A stretch of DNA of 64,000 bases from Aphrophora alni. Lineage: Eukaryota; Arthropoda; Insecta; Hemiptera; Aphrophoridae. A program made the position numbers and the translations under genes. This document shows positions 35,421 to 47,160 of the stretch, piece by piece. Within the stretch, counting starts at the first letter, position 1; every line of letters begins with the position of its first letter. The DNA is taken from assembly GCA_963513935.1 (NCBI GenBank), contig OY740769.1:71565712-71629711 (forward strand). Direction: 5' to 3'. A model generated the notes under the pieces. That model searched no databases. It was not told the DNA's origin and saw only the letters and a list, made by a program, of their open reading frames with translations.

Positions 35421-36598
35421 TTTATTATTTATTATTTATTATTATTAACGTTTATTATAAACAGTATACTCATTTATTAATAATAAACATTAAGACATTT
35501 CACAATTTTCTGACTCAAAGTTGAACAATTATGTGTGTCACTATACATTAAGCACAAATTATATTAAAATGTCTTTTTCTAAGTTATATTTTTTTACAAA
35601 CTTTGTAAAAGTTTCTACTTCATTATGGTGTATAATAATGTCCTTAAAGGTATTAACTTTTGGTAGTTGAAATTATGTAAAATTCTAAAATTTAGTGTTC
35701 AATAGCTATTTATTTACATCAGAAGGTGCTAGTTTTAAAATAGTGTATGCAAATGATCTTTGCAATTAATGGTTTACTGTATAAAAATAATTGATTTAGT
35801 CTACAAATTACTTCCTTAATTATACCCTCTCTCCTTCTCAAAATAATGTGTACTCCCCTGTCTATTATGCTATTTCAGATTTTACCTTCTAAACGTTTTT
35901 GACCATAGTCTAATGGATCTGTTATACTCAACTCCTATACATATTTTTCAAGTTATGTTTCATTATTCTTCAGCAAATTTATGTTACATTTAGACATTTT
36001 AACTCTTTTTGACTATCTGTTTTAAATAATGTGTGACAATAATTTTTAATCCACATTTAGTTTTAATTCTTAAAAGATTCTACCAAAAGCTAATCATGTC
36101 ATATACATCAGTGCCCTAGATTAAATAGTAATCTTTCGAATTAATCTAGTAACCTATTCTTAAACCTTAAACACATATTATGTCTGTGTTATTACGGATT
36201 CCAACCGTTAAAAATTGTTTAAGAAATTGTCATATCACGCCAGTACTTTTCTTTATTGACATGGTAAGTAAATAGGCAATTTTTTAAAACGTTACTTTTA
36301 AATAAGGTATGTTTACTTTATTTAATATTACTGACATCCAAAGAGCTGAAGACATATTTGAAACATAAATTTGTGAAATAAAGTTTGAATGCACAAATCT
36401 TACTTAAATGTAACATTTAGTTATTAAATAAATAAAATAAAATTTGAATATATATGTATGTATGTAAACTTTAAACAATATAAATCACAGATATAATGTT
36501 TTATGATATTTCACTGATATAAATCACAATAATATTTATAATATATCATAAATATATAGGTACCAATGTTTTTTTAAAAAATATGATACTTTTTTTAT
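35421..36598. other. AT-rich DNA
   Basis: No feature recognised apart from short direct and inverted TTTATTAT-type repeats around 35420-35490. Confidence 0.5.
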
Positions 36599-36984
36599 AT
36601 TCATTGCAAATGTGCCCAAGTCACGATTAAAATAACTAGAATGTATTTCCGTCTCTGTGACTTATTTATTATGTAGTAATTATTCTACTTACATTTATGA
36701 CGCGTTTCGGAAATTTTTTTCCATCCTCAGAATATCTCGCTCATTGGAGGTCGTCACAATAAATATGATTTCAACATACAACACAAAACACATACGTAAC
36801 GCACGTATGTGTTTTAATATGTGTTAGTGTGTTTTGTGTTGTATGTTGAAATCATATTTATTGTGACGACCTCCAATGAGCGAGATATTCTGAGGATGGA
36901 AAAAAATATTTCCGAAATGCGTCATAAATGTAAGTAGAATTACTACATAATAAATAAGTCACAGAGACGGAAATACATTCTAGT
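36599..36984. mobile_element. Penelope-type foldback element (copy 2), 386 bp
   Basis: Inverted arms of about 160 bp (36632-36791 and 36823-36987), preceded on the left only by a 33-nt lead. Flanks share TATGATACTTTT (36582-36593 and 36985-36996), extending to 17 bp with one mismatch. Each arm carries a hammerhead-like motif: minus 36699-36730 and plus 36890-36923 (CTGAGGAT, GGAAA/TTTCC stem, GAAA, CGCG or TGCG, TC). Between the arms is another perfect 13-bp hairpin (AAAACACATACGT/ACGTATGTGTTTT). The arm sequence differs from copies 1, 3 and 4, so it is a different subfamily. Assignment to Penelope rests on the shared architecture and motif only. Confidence 0.7.
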
Positions 36985-37001
36985 TATGATACTTTTCTTT
37001 A

Positions 37002-38162
37002 CCATTAACTTATTCTATATCAAAAAGAAATTAGTAAATTTATTTATACTTTAGGCGTGGTTTTTGCATTAGGTTTTTTATTTTTATGTTTGTGGGTTAA
37101 GTGACAATTCAAATTTTGAAAATAGGATAACAATTTATTCCTAAATTGTGATTAAATTTTTGACCTACGGTAGGCTATCTAATTTTTTTTCTTCTTTATA
37201 ATCGAAGGATGCCTAGTTGTGTACTATAAACCCCAATTATTGTGTTAAAACCCCATAAAAAGGAAAAGGTAAGCCAAACTTTCTTAAATGTTCGTAAAAT
37301 GTTGAGAAATGGACTTTTTTTATTAACTATTCTTTTGTAATAAATTTACAGGATATGCTCAAAATTATAATTTTTGGTTCTTTGCCTATTTTGATAAAAC
37401 TCAATCTCATTGAGTTTTTGAGACTGAATTCAAATTTTATACTTTTTCTTTTCGTTTCATTTCTACTGCTGCACCAGTAATTAAAAAAACTAAAATAACT
37501 TCCTACTTCTGATATTGTATTCTTGTAAATACCTCACCTATAAAAAGCCTTATAAGTCAATTAAAAACTTTACTATACGATATCACTATAGGTACAAAAT
37601 TTATATGCATACCTAAATTTATTAGAATAATAAATCAGTGTTAGAGTTTTTATTTTTGTATATTAATATTATCTAAGTATAAAATTTGTGAATTTGCTTT
37701 GTTTCATATTGTATGTTCTATGTAAAAAAATATTAAAGTATATTGTTTGGAACTATTGGTGATTTGTGTTTAATAAATATTTATAACCTCAAGCAAATTC
37801 ATTTTTTATTTTTTAAATAATTACATTGGACATAATCTTAAAAGAAAATTTAAGCTCAAATATGTTTCAACAAGAAACTTTTTGGAAAATTTTTAATATA
37901 GAAATTCTAATTATTGTGACACCCTCATGAAAGGCCTGAGGCCTGTATATGTTGTTCTTACTGTATATTAATGTTACAAACCAAGGAAATTTTCACTTAT
38001 CATCTAACTTGAATTGTAATATCTACAGCATTATATTATATTAACAGACACTCGAGACTCAGGAATTTTTACCAATTCTAACCATAGAAGTTATCTGAAA
38101 GCATTTTTGGTTTACTGTATGTATAGCCTATTTATTGTATGTGTTGGCTAATTTTTTTTTTT
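37002..38162. other. AT-rich DNA
   Basis: No gene or repeat recognised. Confidence 0.5.
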
Positions 38163-38365
38163 ACATTTTCTTCGGTTGTAGAAGTGGAAGGTTGTTCACA
38201 GTATTCATTGTCTATCATATTCAGATGTCCTTCATTGAACCTTTTATACTTGTCAAACAAACGTGCACGAGACATGCAGTCTTCCCTGTAACCATTTGAA
38301 AACATTCTGTTGTTGTTTTGTTCAATTTTAATACAAATTTTAAATTGACCATGTTGCTCAATTTA
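38163..38365 (-). pseudogene. Mariner-type transposase N-terminal remnant
   Basis: On the minus strand the phrases MVNLKFVLKLNKTTTECFQM and, after a frameshift, REDCMSRARLFDKYKRFNEG and QPSTSTTEENV correspond in order to the N-terminal HTH region of mariner-like transposases (IKFCVKL.K...E.F.ML, DC.SR...F.W...FKEG, RPSTSTT.ENV). Only this region survives; no catalytic domain follows at lower coordinates. Confidence 0.7.
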
Positions 38366-38824
38366 CAAACTTAGCGTCATTTTGCCACACAACTGTACTA
38401 AATGATAACTCACGTGTTGATGTTTGTAATGAGGATTTTAGACCCAAGAGCTCTGCCAAAGAGCTCACATTTAGTTTTCACTGCTTTCTCTAGAGATAGT
38501 AAAACACAGCCTCCTTATTGTAAGATGCACCTCATATTTCAATTTTAAGAAAAAAAGTAAATGACTGTCACATTCACTTTTGGGTTCCTTTTGACTATAT
38601 ATTATTAAAATATAAATGTATTTAGCCAGGACGGGTTTTCTGTGATATACTTTATTATAATGACTTGGTCTTGTTTACAAAATGCTTTCAATATGATGTT
38701 GTTAGGTGCAGTTTTACATTTCAAAGTGTAACACCTGAATGTCGATGTTTAAAATTGATAAGAGTTTAAGGAGATATATTTACGAATTCCTTACAATTTT
38801 TAATTTCAAAATCAATATGTTTTC

Positions 38825-39884
38825 TTACTTACTTCTTCATACGAGCTTCCGGCCTCAGGTAATGCCGACGACTCGATGACCATGATATGCCGCAGCCGCC
38901 AATGCCCAATACCTCTTGTTCCGCAGTGCGTCTTCCAATTTGTTTTGGCTGTCCTTTAAAGCTTCTCTGAGAGAATCTCTCATTCTGTTCTCCGAGGTGC
39001 ACTCCAGCAGTATGTGACCCATGGTCTCCTCTTCGACGCCGCACCTCTCGCAGCTGTCAGTCTCCCTCAGTCGAAATCTTCTCAGGTAGCTGTTCGTCAC
39101 CGCGTGTCCCATTCGAGCTCTTGCTATAAACGTAGCAACGCTGCGGGAGACCCCTCTATACCAGTTTGGTGCGGTGGGTGTTTCCTGGATTTTAAACAGA
39201 GACCGTCCAACAGTTTCTTGCTTCCATCTCTCAGTCCACTTCTCCATTACAAATCTTTCAATCTTCCTTTTGCATTTGCTGAGAGAGAATTTTGTGGGTG
39301 GGACCGGGTGCATCTCAGCCGCACTTTTAGCTATTTGGTCCGCCAGTTCATTTCCCTGCAATCCACAGTGCGATGGAATCCACTGGAAGACTATGGTTTT
39401 TCCAGTCTCCTGTAGGGCTCCTAAAAGGCTCTTTATTTCACTCGTCCGGAAGTAGTAGTCGTCAGGTGTGTTTTTTTGAATTGCCTCAATGGCCGACTTA
39501 GAGTCCGTAAGAATACATATCCTTGAGTCCGGCACCTGCCCGCATCCCACCAGCGCCGCATTGAGGGCCAACAATTCTGCATCCATGCTCGATGCCGAGT
39601 TTGCCGGTGCGTAGAAACGTTCTTTTGTTTTATCGTTATAATAACCTGCACCAGATTTAGTCTGCTTCAGATCGACGGATCCATCCGTGTAGATCCTCGT
39701 ATGGTCTCGGTATCTCTCCTCTATCATTTCCAGTGTCTCTGCTTTCAGTAAATTAAGATCTTCGGAGGTGCTTTTGGAGTTTCCAGATGGTAGTTCGGTG
39801 TATGCTGTGACCTCCGCTTCCCTCCATGGTGGCCAGCTGTGTACCATTGGTATAGGTTCCGGTATAATTGATTCTGCAAACGTT
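38825..39884 (-). mobile_element. 5'-truncated LINE, 1.06 kb, 13-bp TSD
   Basis: TCAATATGTTTTC flanks it at 38812-38824 and 39885-39897. On the minus strand the element ends ATGAAGAAGTAAGTAAG, a short non-poly(A) tail. It holds only the C-terminal part of the polyprotein, as expected for a 5'-truncated target-primed insertion. Confidence 0.88.
38855..39884 (-). pseudogene. LINE polyprotein C-terminus: RNase H and zinc motif
   Basis: The frame is open from the truncation point; the first ATG is at 39847, giving 330 residues. RNase H motifs from that ATG: IYTDGS (Asp near residue 55), MDAELLALNAAL (Glu), ILTDSKSAIEAI (Asp), and WIPSHCGLQGNELADQIAK (His and final Asp). A C-terminal C..C...H....C cluster (CERCGVEEETMGHILLEC) follows, typical of these LINEs. 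RT and endonuclease are missing, so it cannot retrotranspose. The lack of stops suggests a fairly recent insertion; there is no evidence that it is expressed. Confidence 0.88.
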
Positions 39885-39897
39885 TCAATATGTTTTC

Positions 39898-42557
39898 AAA
39901 AAGGCTAATTTTCTATAATCAATCCACTATTTTACTAGAGTGTGCAGGTGAAATATAGTAATCATGCAATGGTATTGTAGTAGAGATTAAAAAAAGTCAA
40001 GAATCACATGTTTAATATTTCTACCCAAAACATTTCTCTAACCTTAGCCTAAATAATTTTCAATTATTTTCCAATTTTAATGAAAATAATTCGTTTAATG
40101 TAAATATTGAATTTCAATATTACATAGATGCCTTACAGGTGCAGCCCCCAATAACATCACCTAAGAAATGGAAGTCAAGCAGAACCTTAATATAAATTCC
40201 AATAAAATAATGCCAGCATGGAAGTGACTTTGCAGCTCAAGAATGCAGCAAGGTACAAGGTTCTTGATTAAATATTTTGTAACATCTATATTAGCTATTT
40301 TTCTTAAATAAGAGAAGTGAATGGCCCTTACCAGTCAGTAATATAATGTTATACCAAATTTTTAAACCCTTTTCGACTTTCAATTTTATAGCATATGATT
40401 TAACCCTCAGATATCCCACTAACAAATTGTTATAGTCACTGAAAATGGTTACTTACAATATGTTGGGAATAATTTTTTATTCAGTACTAAATTAATTTCT
40501 CTATATTAGTACAATTTGAAGATGTTATATTCTGTTATTTGTTAATTACCTAATAATTAAATTACTACTAAGAATTTGTATCACCTTAATAAATTACAGT
40601 ACAGTCATACACCAAATCACAACAATCCGACCCAACTAGGCCTCACAAAGTTCATCACATTAATGCATTAAATTTACATTTTGGCTTGAAACTCATCATT
40701 AATGGCCCCCCAAAATATATAAGTAGCCCCACAGATGAATAATTAGCAACGCATATTAGGTTTTTATATTTATTTTTAAATTGAACTGGATTAGTTTCAA
40801 GTTTTTCTTCGAGATCCATCTCTTTTGTCTTAACTCTGTATATTTTGTCTTACTTTCTGTTTCGACTTCTTTTATCTGTTGGCCTTATTCCTTTGTCTAC
40901 TGAGTTTCTCTACATTTTCTTCCATTTTTCGAATTGCACCTTGACTTTCTTCTTGTACCCTCTCTTTAAAAATACAATGCCAATTTCTTCCTTTTTATTC
41001 TCCAATATTTTGTCTGTTTCTTCACAATTTTCCCTCACTCTTTTTCCAAATTCTATTTTATCACACTTCAATTTTTTTCGTCTAGCAGCTTCCTTTTATT
41101 TTGGCAATTCACCTTATCATAACATACAGAATTAAAATCCATAAAATGTGACCAAATTTAGCAGTGCTTTAATTTGAACTACTCAACAATTGTGTAGACA
41201 AAAAATAGTGTACTAACTTTCTCATGCATACATTTGTATGGGATTATATGGACAGATGTATCAAAAAATCTCATAATTGGTTTTCCCCATCATATTTGAA
41301 TATTTTTCATTATAGGACTACAAGCATCTAACTATTTTGAATACAAGCAGGACTTTCATTTAATATAAAAGTAGACATTGACTGAAAACCACATTCAACA
41401 TGTTAGAGCTCATTATTGTGACTATTCTTGATAGGTGGAGTGCCTTATTAGCAAATTACCCACCCGCTTATTAAATGAATTTGAAGTAAAGGTTTTTTGT
41501 GGTAGGTTTGTTAGTAATTTAAAATAATTTAAAGAAACTTGTGATTTCATAACGGAAAAGATCCTTATTATCAATAAAAAACCATTAAATGTTTGTAGTC
41601 TCTTAACAAAAAACAATATTTCCTCTCTATAGTATTAGAATATAAAAAGAGTATCCACTAACTTTGATCATGACAACGAGTTGTTTCACATCAGTCATGT
41701 TTTTAATCTTAGATCTGAAGGAACTTCTAACTGATAATATTTGTGATCTAAACAAAGGTGTTACATCGTCAGAAAAGGTTTCTGCAAATTTTTCAGCTTC
41801 TTTTCCCAGTTGATCAGTAGAAGAAACAAAAAAATAGAGTTGAAATAACCTATATAAGTCAAAAATTGAAAGATACTCGAAGGTCAATTATCTCTAAAAG
41901 AGCATTTTAAACGGTCATAGGGGGCATTTATATTTAGAGATTCTGCTTATATTGTTTTCAAAGCGATAATTATGGTTTCTAAAATATGACACTGAATTAC
42001 TAACAGTAAAACAAATCTGAAGTATTAGATTGCTTTCTTCAGGCCAATAGCAAACGAGTTTTGAATCCCAAATATGTCCTAATTTTACTGCTAATTTTTT
42101 TTTCCCCCGATATAAATCACTTACATATAATTGCAGCAATAATAAGGAATAACTATAATTAAATATTTGGTTAATGTGTAATTTTTTGTAGAATTCTTTA
42201 CCATTGGACACTTTAAAAATCTTTTGAACAGGAACTCTATCTTTTGAAGGTTTTTGTTGGGAAGGTGCACCAGCCTAGGTATGCTCGTGTATAAACACTT
42301 CTATCTGTCCCACATGTTTCCATTAATTATATATTATTATATTATTACACATACTGTTAATGGAATTCTTGCAACTCATTTAATTTCTATTTAATGCATA
42401 GGACATAGACTTGGTACAATTTGCTGTACATCAAGAATGAAAACATTTAAGATTAACTTCTCTCTGTCATAATTAATTGTAATTTGCATTGTGCACAGTG
42501 TTTAAAATAACCGCCAATAAAATTATTAATGTGTCAGTGGGGACAAAATTACGATAG
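39898..42557. other. Intergenic DNA with a purine-biased stretch
   Basis: Mostly featureless. At about 40790-41090 the minus strand is very purine-rich and reads as broken E/K-rich phrases (KRVRENCEETDKILENKKEE, KEMDLEEKLETNP). This looks like a decayed coiled-coil gene, perhaps a Gag-like TE product, but there is no domain to prove it. ORFs at 41422-42211 on the minus strand are low-complexity and unsupported. Confidence 0.4.
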
Positions 42558-42602
42558 TTCTCATTTTTAATCGAAAAGTTAAGTAGTTCAATTAAAAACA
42601 GT

Positions 42603-45196
42603 TCTTTTTTTTTTTTTTTTTTATCAAACGCCATCCGTCCTTGGCAGTTCGGCCATTAGACGATGAGCCTCCCAAAAGCATGTTGAGATGCCACCGGGCA
42701 TGTTCGTGAGGTTGGTGCATGTCATATGGTGAAGGGTGTCCATTCGGGAAGACTGGCAGAGAGGACAGCAGTCATTTGGGGCCAGGCCGATTCTGTGCAA
42801 ATGGGCCTGAAGGTAGTCGTGCCCAATCGTTGTTCTAAAGAGAGCAACGGCAGTGGATCTCTCCAGTCGTCTTGATATTGGTCCATCGGAGGCGAGACAT
42901 TCCCAGGTCTTCCCCATACTTTGCTCCTTCAGGTAATTGGTGGTAAACCTGTTTATGGTGGTTGTGATTTTGTTGTTTGCTGCTCTGAGAGTTGTGGGAT
43001 TGTTAGGTTGGGTGGAATCAGCGCCTTGCTTGGCTAAGGTGTCAGCTTGCTCGTTTCCCGGAACTCCGACGTGGCTTGGAACCCACTGCAACGTTATTGT
43101 CCATCCAGAGCTGATGGCAACTGTTCACGGCACTGAACGGTACGGAGGCAATCAGTGGGGCTGTCGCTGCTCAACGCTAAAATTGTTGCCTGAGAGTCAA
43201 TGAAAAACGCTGCTTTTAGAGCTGGTAGGGTTAGTGTACGTAGAGTTGTAGCAGCTTCATAGATGGCGCGTACTTCTCCGTCATAGTTGGTAGAATGTAG
43301 CCCCACAGCAGTGAACCTTTCAAATAGTCGACAGTGCCATCCAGCTCCAACTCCTTTAGCTTCTAAGTGGGAGCCATCCATGTAGATGCGAAGCCACTCA
43401 TACGATGGGTAGGCTGTGTGTATTGTATGTAATGCCCATGTCTTGAGTTCAAGCGGATTGGACTCTGCTTTGCTGAAGCTTGTATTTTGTAGGTTTATGT
43501 TGGCTTTTGGTACCCTTCGAGATTTGGTACTTTTGCAATAGAGTGTGTGCATGGGTTAGCGGTGACGTTTGGGTTTGTAGACATTGTGCTGGGACTTGAT
43601 AGATCCTCCAGTGCGCAGCATCTGTTCTTTTTGCTCTTTTCCAGAATTTAAGAGTGTACTGTATTTGTCTCTTCTGGCCTCCAGAAGTTCAATGCCAGTT
43701 TGCAGCTACATAGCCGTGATAGGGGTTGATTTTGCTCCACCGGTGATGGTCCTTAGTGCATTGTTTTGCACAGTATCTAACTTAGCTAAACTTGTGCTGC
43801 TGGTTAAGTTTAATGAACATCGCAGCCATATTCCATCACTGGTCTGACATATGATTTGTAAGCAGTTGCCAGGACGTCTTGGGTAGCTCCCCATTTCGTA
43901 GTGGTCAGTCGCTTAAGTAGATTATTGCGTTTCTGGACTTTTTTGGCTGTGGCCTTGATGTGATCGTTGTAGGTCAGCTTAACGTCTAAGGTAATTCCTT
44001 CCGTCTAAGGTACCAAGGAAATTCCAAGGTATTTAGAGAGTGACATTTGTTGGAGCGGGGTACCCTTGTATATTAGGCTGATGAGATGCTTTTTCATGGA
44101 CAAGTTGAATAATTGTGCCACAGTCTTCTCTGCGCTCACTTCCATCATATTTGTGTTTCCCCATTGCTCCAGGACTCTAAGCGCCTTATTGAGGGCTTCT
44201 TCGAGAGCTTTGGTATTGCTACTTGTGGCTCAAATGATGATGTCATCAGCGAAAAAAGACAGTTGATTCCTACAATTTTCTGGATGGCTTCTTTGAGGTC
44301 GTTGATCATTGCGTTGAACAAGGTGCAGCTTGTGATTGCATCCTGTGGTAGCCCGTGTCTAAGCTGTTTGTACAAGAAGTTTGCATTATGATATTTGCAG
44401 CGGATGAATCGTTGAGACAGAAAACTGTGGATCCACTGTAACATGTTTCCGCACACTCCATGTTTCTTCAGCTTGTAGATGAGTTTCAGACGCCAAATTT
44501 TGTCGTAGGCGGCTTTGAAGTCGACTAGTACTGCGAGAGTAGATTGTTTTCTGTGGATCCCATCTTTCACTGCCTGAGTTATTTTTACTATTTGGTCTAT
44601 GGTTGAAATGTGTTTGCAGAAACCTGCTTGGCAGTCGCTTATGACAACGTTGGACTCAAAACACTCTCTAAGTCTTAGCTCAATCATTTTTTCAGCCACT
44701 TTAGATGAGATGGCGAGTGAACTCGGGGAAAATGCCGTCAGGGTCTACAGACTTTCCTTCACCGAGCGAATCTATGGCAACTTTAAGTTCGCTGAGGGAG
44801 AATTTGTGGTAGAAGGTTTGATGCTCCTTTTCTGTAGGGTATGTGACTTCTGTGGCATTCTGGGCTGAAATTTGTTTCCTTTCGTTTGCGTTGAATTTTA
44901 GTTTTCTAACGGCTGCATAGTGCTTGCAGAGCGCATTGACAACATCTGAAGGGCTAGACAGCGTTTTACCATTGCCAATTATTGGCTCCCACTGTCTTAG
45001 CTTTTTGTCGTTGTTTAGGCTGGAAATGAACTTGTGTGCCTTCGAGCCATCCTTTCTGAAGTTCAGTTTAGAGAGGAATGACCTGTAAGTTCCTCGCTTG
45101 GAGTGGGTATTGGCTTGCTTTAGATTAGCTTGCACTTTCCTTAGTTGTACACAGTCGTCAAGACGTTTCGAAGACTCGGCCGCAGTCCTAGCTCTT
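42603..45196 (-). mobile_element. 5'-truncated LINE with poly(A) tail and 45-bp TSD
   Basis: Direct repeats 42558-42602 and 45197-45241 are 45 bp long and differ at one base (AGTAGTTCAATT against AGTAGTACAATT). The minus-strand 3' end carries an A18 tail (T-run at 42605-42622). The interior encodes the RT and RNase H of a LINE polyprotein; the endonuclease end is missing. These are the marks of a target-primed, 5'-truncated insertion. Confidence 0.95.
42624..45180 (-). pseudogene. LINE RT-RNase H polyprotein, multiply frameshifted
   Basis: Order on the minus strand: RT N-terminal part (45135-44701; SVDPDGIFPEF, the conserved PDGI segment), fingers/palm (44699-44145; AVLVDFKAAYDKIWR with the first catalytic Asp, then LPQDAITSCTLFN where LPQG is usual), FADD at about 44241-44252 in another frame after a slip at a T6 run, thumb remnants (43894-43706), RNase H part 1 (43552-43094; IYMDGSHLEAKGVGAGW, EVRAIYEA, FIDSQATI), RNase H part 2 plus zinc motif (43091-42624; QWVPSHVGVPGNEQADTLAK, CCPLC...HHMTC) ending ELPRTDGV. 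At least four frame changes make it inactive. Confidence 0.92.
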
Positions 45197-45241
45197 TTCT
45201 CATTTTTAATCGAAAAGTTAAGTAGTACAATTAAAAACAGT

Positions 45242-46110
45242 CATGGCACATGTTTAAAGTATGCTTTGGTGTTTTTATCTAAAATTTAAATCTAATTAGT
45301 AACCCCTGGGTCACGAAATTTGGACAATATACAACCTTATCGTCTATCTGTTTATTGGTAGTGATTCCTTTTTTGTTGATTCATAGATCTATTATTGTTA
45401 TGTCATGACCACTATTTTAGGATTGAGTTGTATGATGTATACCGTATATATATTGTATAAAATAGGTTCTGTGTATAATAATTTAATATATTATAAAACT
45501 ACAAATAGTATATGGATTTGTAATTATATATATTATATATATATATAACAGTGATGGATTAAAACCTTTTGCGTACTTGAATTAATGTTGTAAAAATTAA
45601 TAATTTTAATTTGTTTGGTATTAATACACAAAATTGTGCGATGGTTAAATATAGTTTATAAAAAAAAATGATAAAGGCTGTGATATTTTATTAACAAAGT
45701 TTCCTCAGTTCGTTCATCGTTGTCAGTGTTCTCGGAACAAAACATTCATTTAGGCTTGAGTCAAGTTTTTGTGCCGAGTTTCTGCAAATTTAAAAACTTT
45801 GGTTCAATTGTCTTTCTAGGAGCCCAAACGTGTTAAATTTAATTTGTGATAAAAACATAAATGATTAATATGATTTAACCCAAATGTATTATCAGCTGAC
45901 TGATGATGCTAAATTTAGATCAGTTGGTGATATACCTAAGGTTATGTGACTAATAAGCATTTGACAGATAGTCAATCAATTATTATTTTAAGGCTTGTGA
46001 TTTTTATCCGTGTTTAAAGTTTTGTAAAAAATTTAATGGTCAAACTTAGCATTAATAGGTATTTTTTTTTTAGTTGACATTTATTTTATTGGAGGTTTTT
46101 ATTGTCTTCA
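45242..46110. other. Probable promoter/5' region of the MVB12-like gene
   Basis: AT-rich with a slightly GC-richer stretch at 45690-45830 that could be a 5'UTR exon. A (TA)n run lies at 45527-45548. No ORF. Confidence 0.35.
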
Positions 46111-46239
46111 GTTTGTTTCCAAGTAAACAAAATTTTAGAAATGATGCATCAAGTTTATAAAACACTTCCTGATGATAAACCTATCACTGCCATTTGTGTT
46201 GTAGAAGACATCTCGAAATGTCCTCCAGGATTTTATGTG
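46111..46239 (+). CDS. First coding exon, MVB12-like (ESCRT-I) protein
   Basis: A good acceptor (TTTTATTGTCTTCAG) precedes the exon and a consensus donor GTG|GTAAGT follows at 46240. Translation from the ATG at 46141 gives 33 codons, MMHQVYKTLPDDKPITAICV and VEDISKCPPGFYV, ending in phase 0. The phrase PIT...VVED...CPPGFYV is how the MABP domain of MVB12/UBAP1-type ESCRT-I subunits begins (it normally continues toward DADLW). The protein would help sort ubiquitinated cargo into multivesicular bodies. The following exons are not recognised in this window, so the gene presumably runs on through long introns. The acceptor could mean a 5'UTR intron. Assignment rests on one short exon. Confidence 0.55.
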
Positions 46240-46882
46240 GTAAGTTTGTAATAAATGAGTCTAGGCCTAGCCTCTGATTTATTTTGTAGTAAGGTAGATA
46301 GATATTTTTGGTCAATGTATGCATGCCTCAGGTCTGTGTATTGCTACAGCAGAAGTCACAAGATGTGCAGGAAGAAGGTTGACACAATTAGTAGGCTAAA
46401 GGCCAAGAATCTTGGTAATTCTGAAAAAAAGAAAAAAGTATATAGTATCTTGTTAATTTTTTTTTAAATCTACGTCTAAATGTAATACATTCTATGGGTA
46501 ATTATTTACAAAAAAGTTACCTGGTTTTTTGGTGATTAAAAAAAAATCATATTTTACATTCCTTATTTCTGGTAAATATGCAGATGTGTCCGATAGATTT
46601 TAAGTATGAAATCTTGGCATTTCGCCTTCAAAATTGTGTTTTTTTCGAAACTTTCGATCATCGAAACAAAACTAGTCACTTTTTATATTTCCCAATTCAT
46701 TATTTCTGTCTGAAAACCGATGTAAACTGACATTTTATGGCATTTTGGGGTTATTTCGACACAATTCATCATTTTATGTCAAATCTATCAATGTCTTTTA
46801 TTCCGTGCGGAAAATGGTTCTGTTTTAAGACTTACTATGAAGAGCTGTCAAACTACATATCATTTAGTATCAATCATATTGT

Positions 46883-47160
46883 AATTTAATGTTACAACAG
46901 TCGGTACATGATGGAATTCCATGATAATGGAAATAATGAGATGATTATTTAATTCCACAAAACAGCTTTAATTGCGACATATGTTACTTCTAACCTTTTA
47001 GTTACAATCCCTTTACTCTTCTAACCTTTCCTTTTGTCTCACATTTTTAGTTTAGACTTGTTTTGTTTTCAATTTAGTTGCTTGAAAATGCCTAACGGCG
47101 AAACATATGTCGCAATTAAAGCTGTTTTATGGAATTAAATAATCATCTCATTATTTCCAT
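46883..47160. mobile_element. Penelope-type foldback element (copy 3), 278 bp
   Basis: Perfect 15-bp TSD TATCAATCATATTGT at 46868-46882 and 47161-47175. A 40-nt lead contains CGGTAC.TGAT.GAATTCCAT, shared with copies 1 and 4. Inverted arms of about 63 bp lie at 46923-46985 and 47102-47164. The right side holds the best hammerhead-like fold (47076-47117): AGTTGC/GCAATT stem I, bulge TTGAAAAT, GCC-TAAC-GGC stem II, GAAA, CATATG, TC. If the MVB12-like gene continues downstream, this lies in its first coding intron. Confidence 0.82.
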
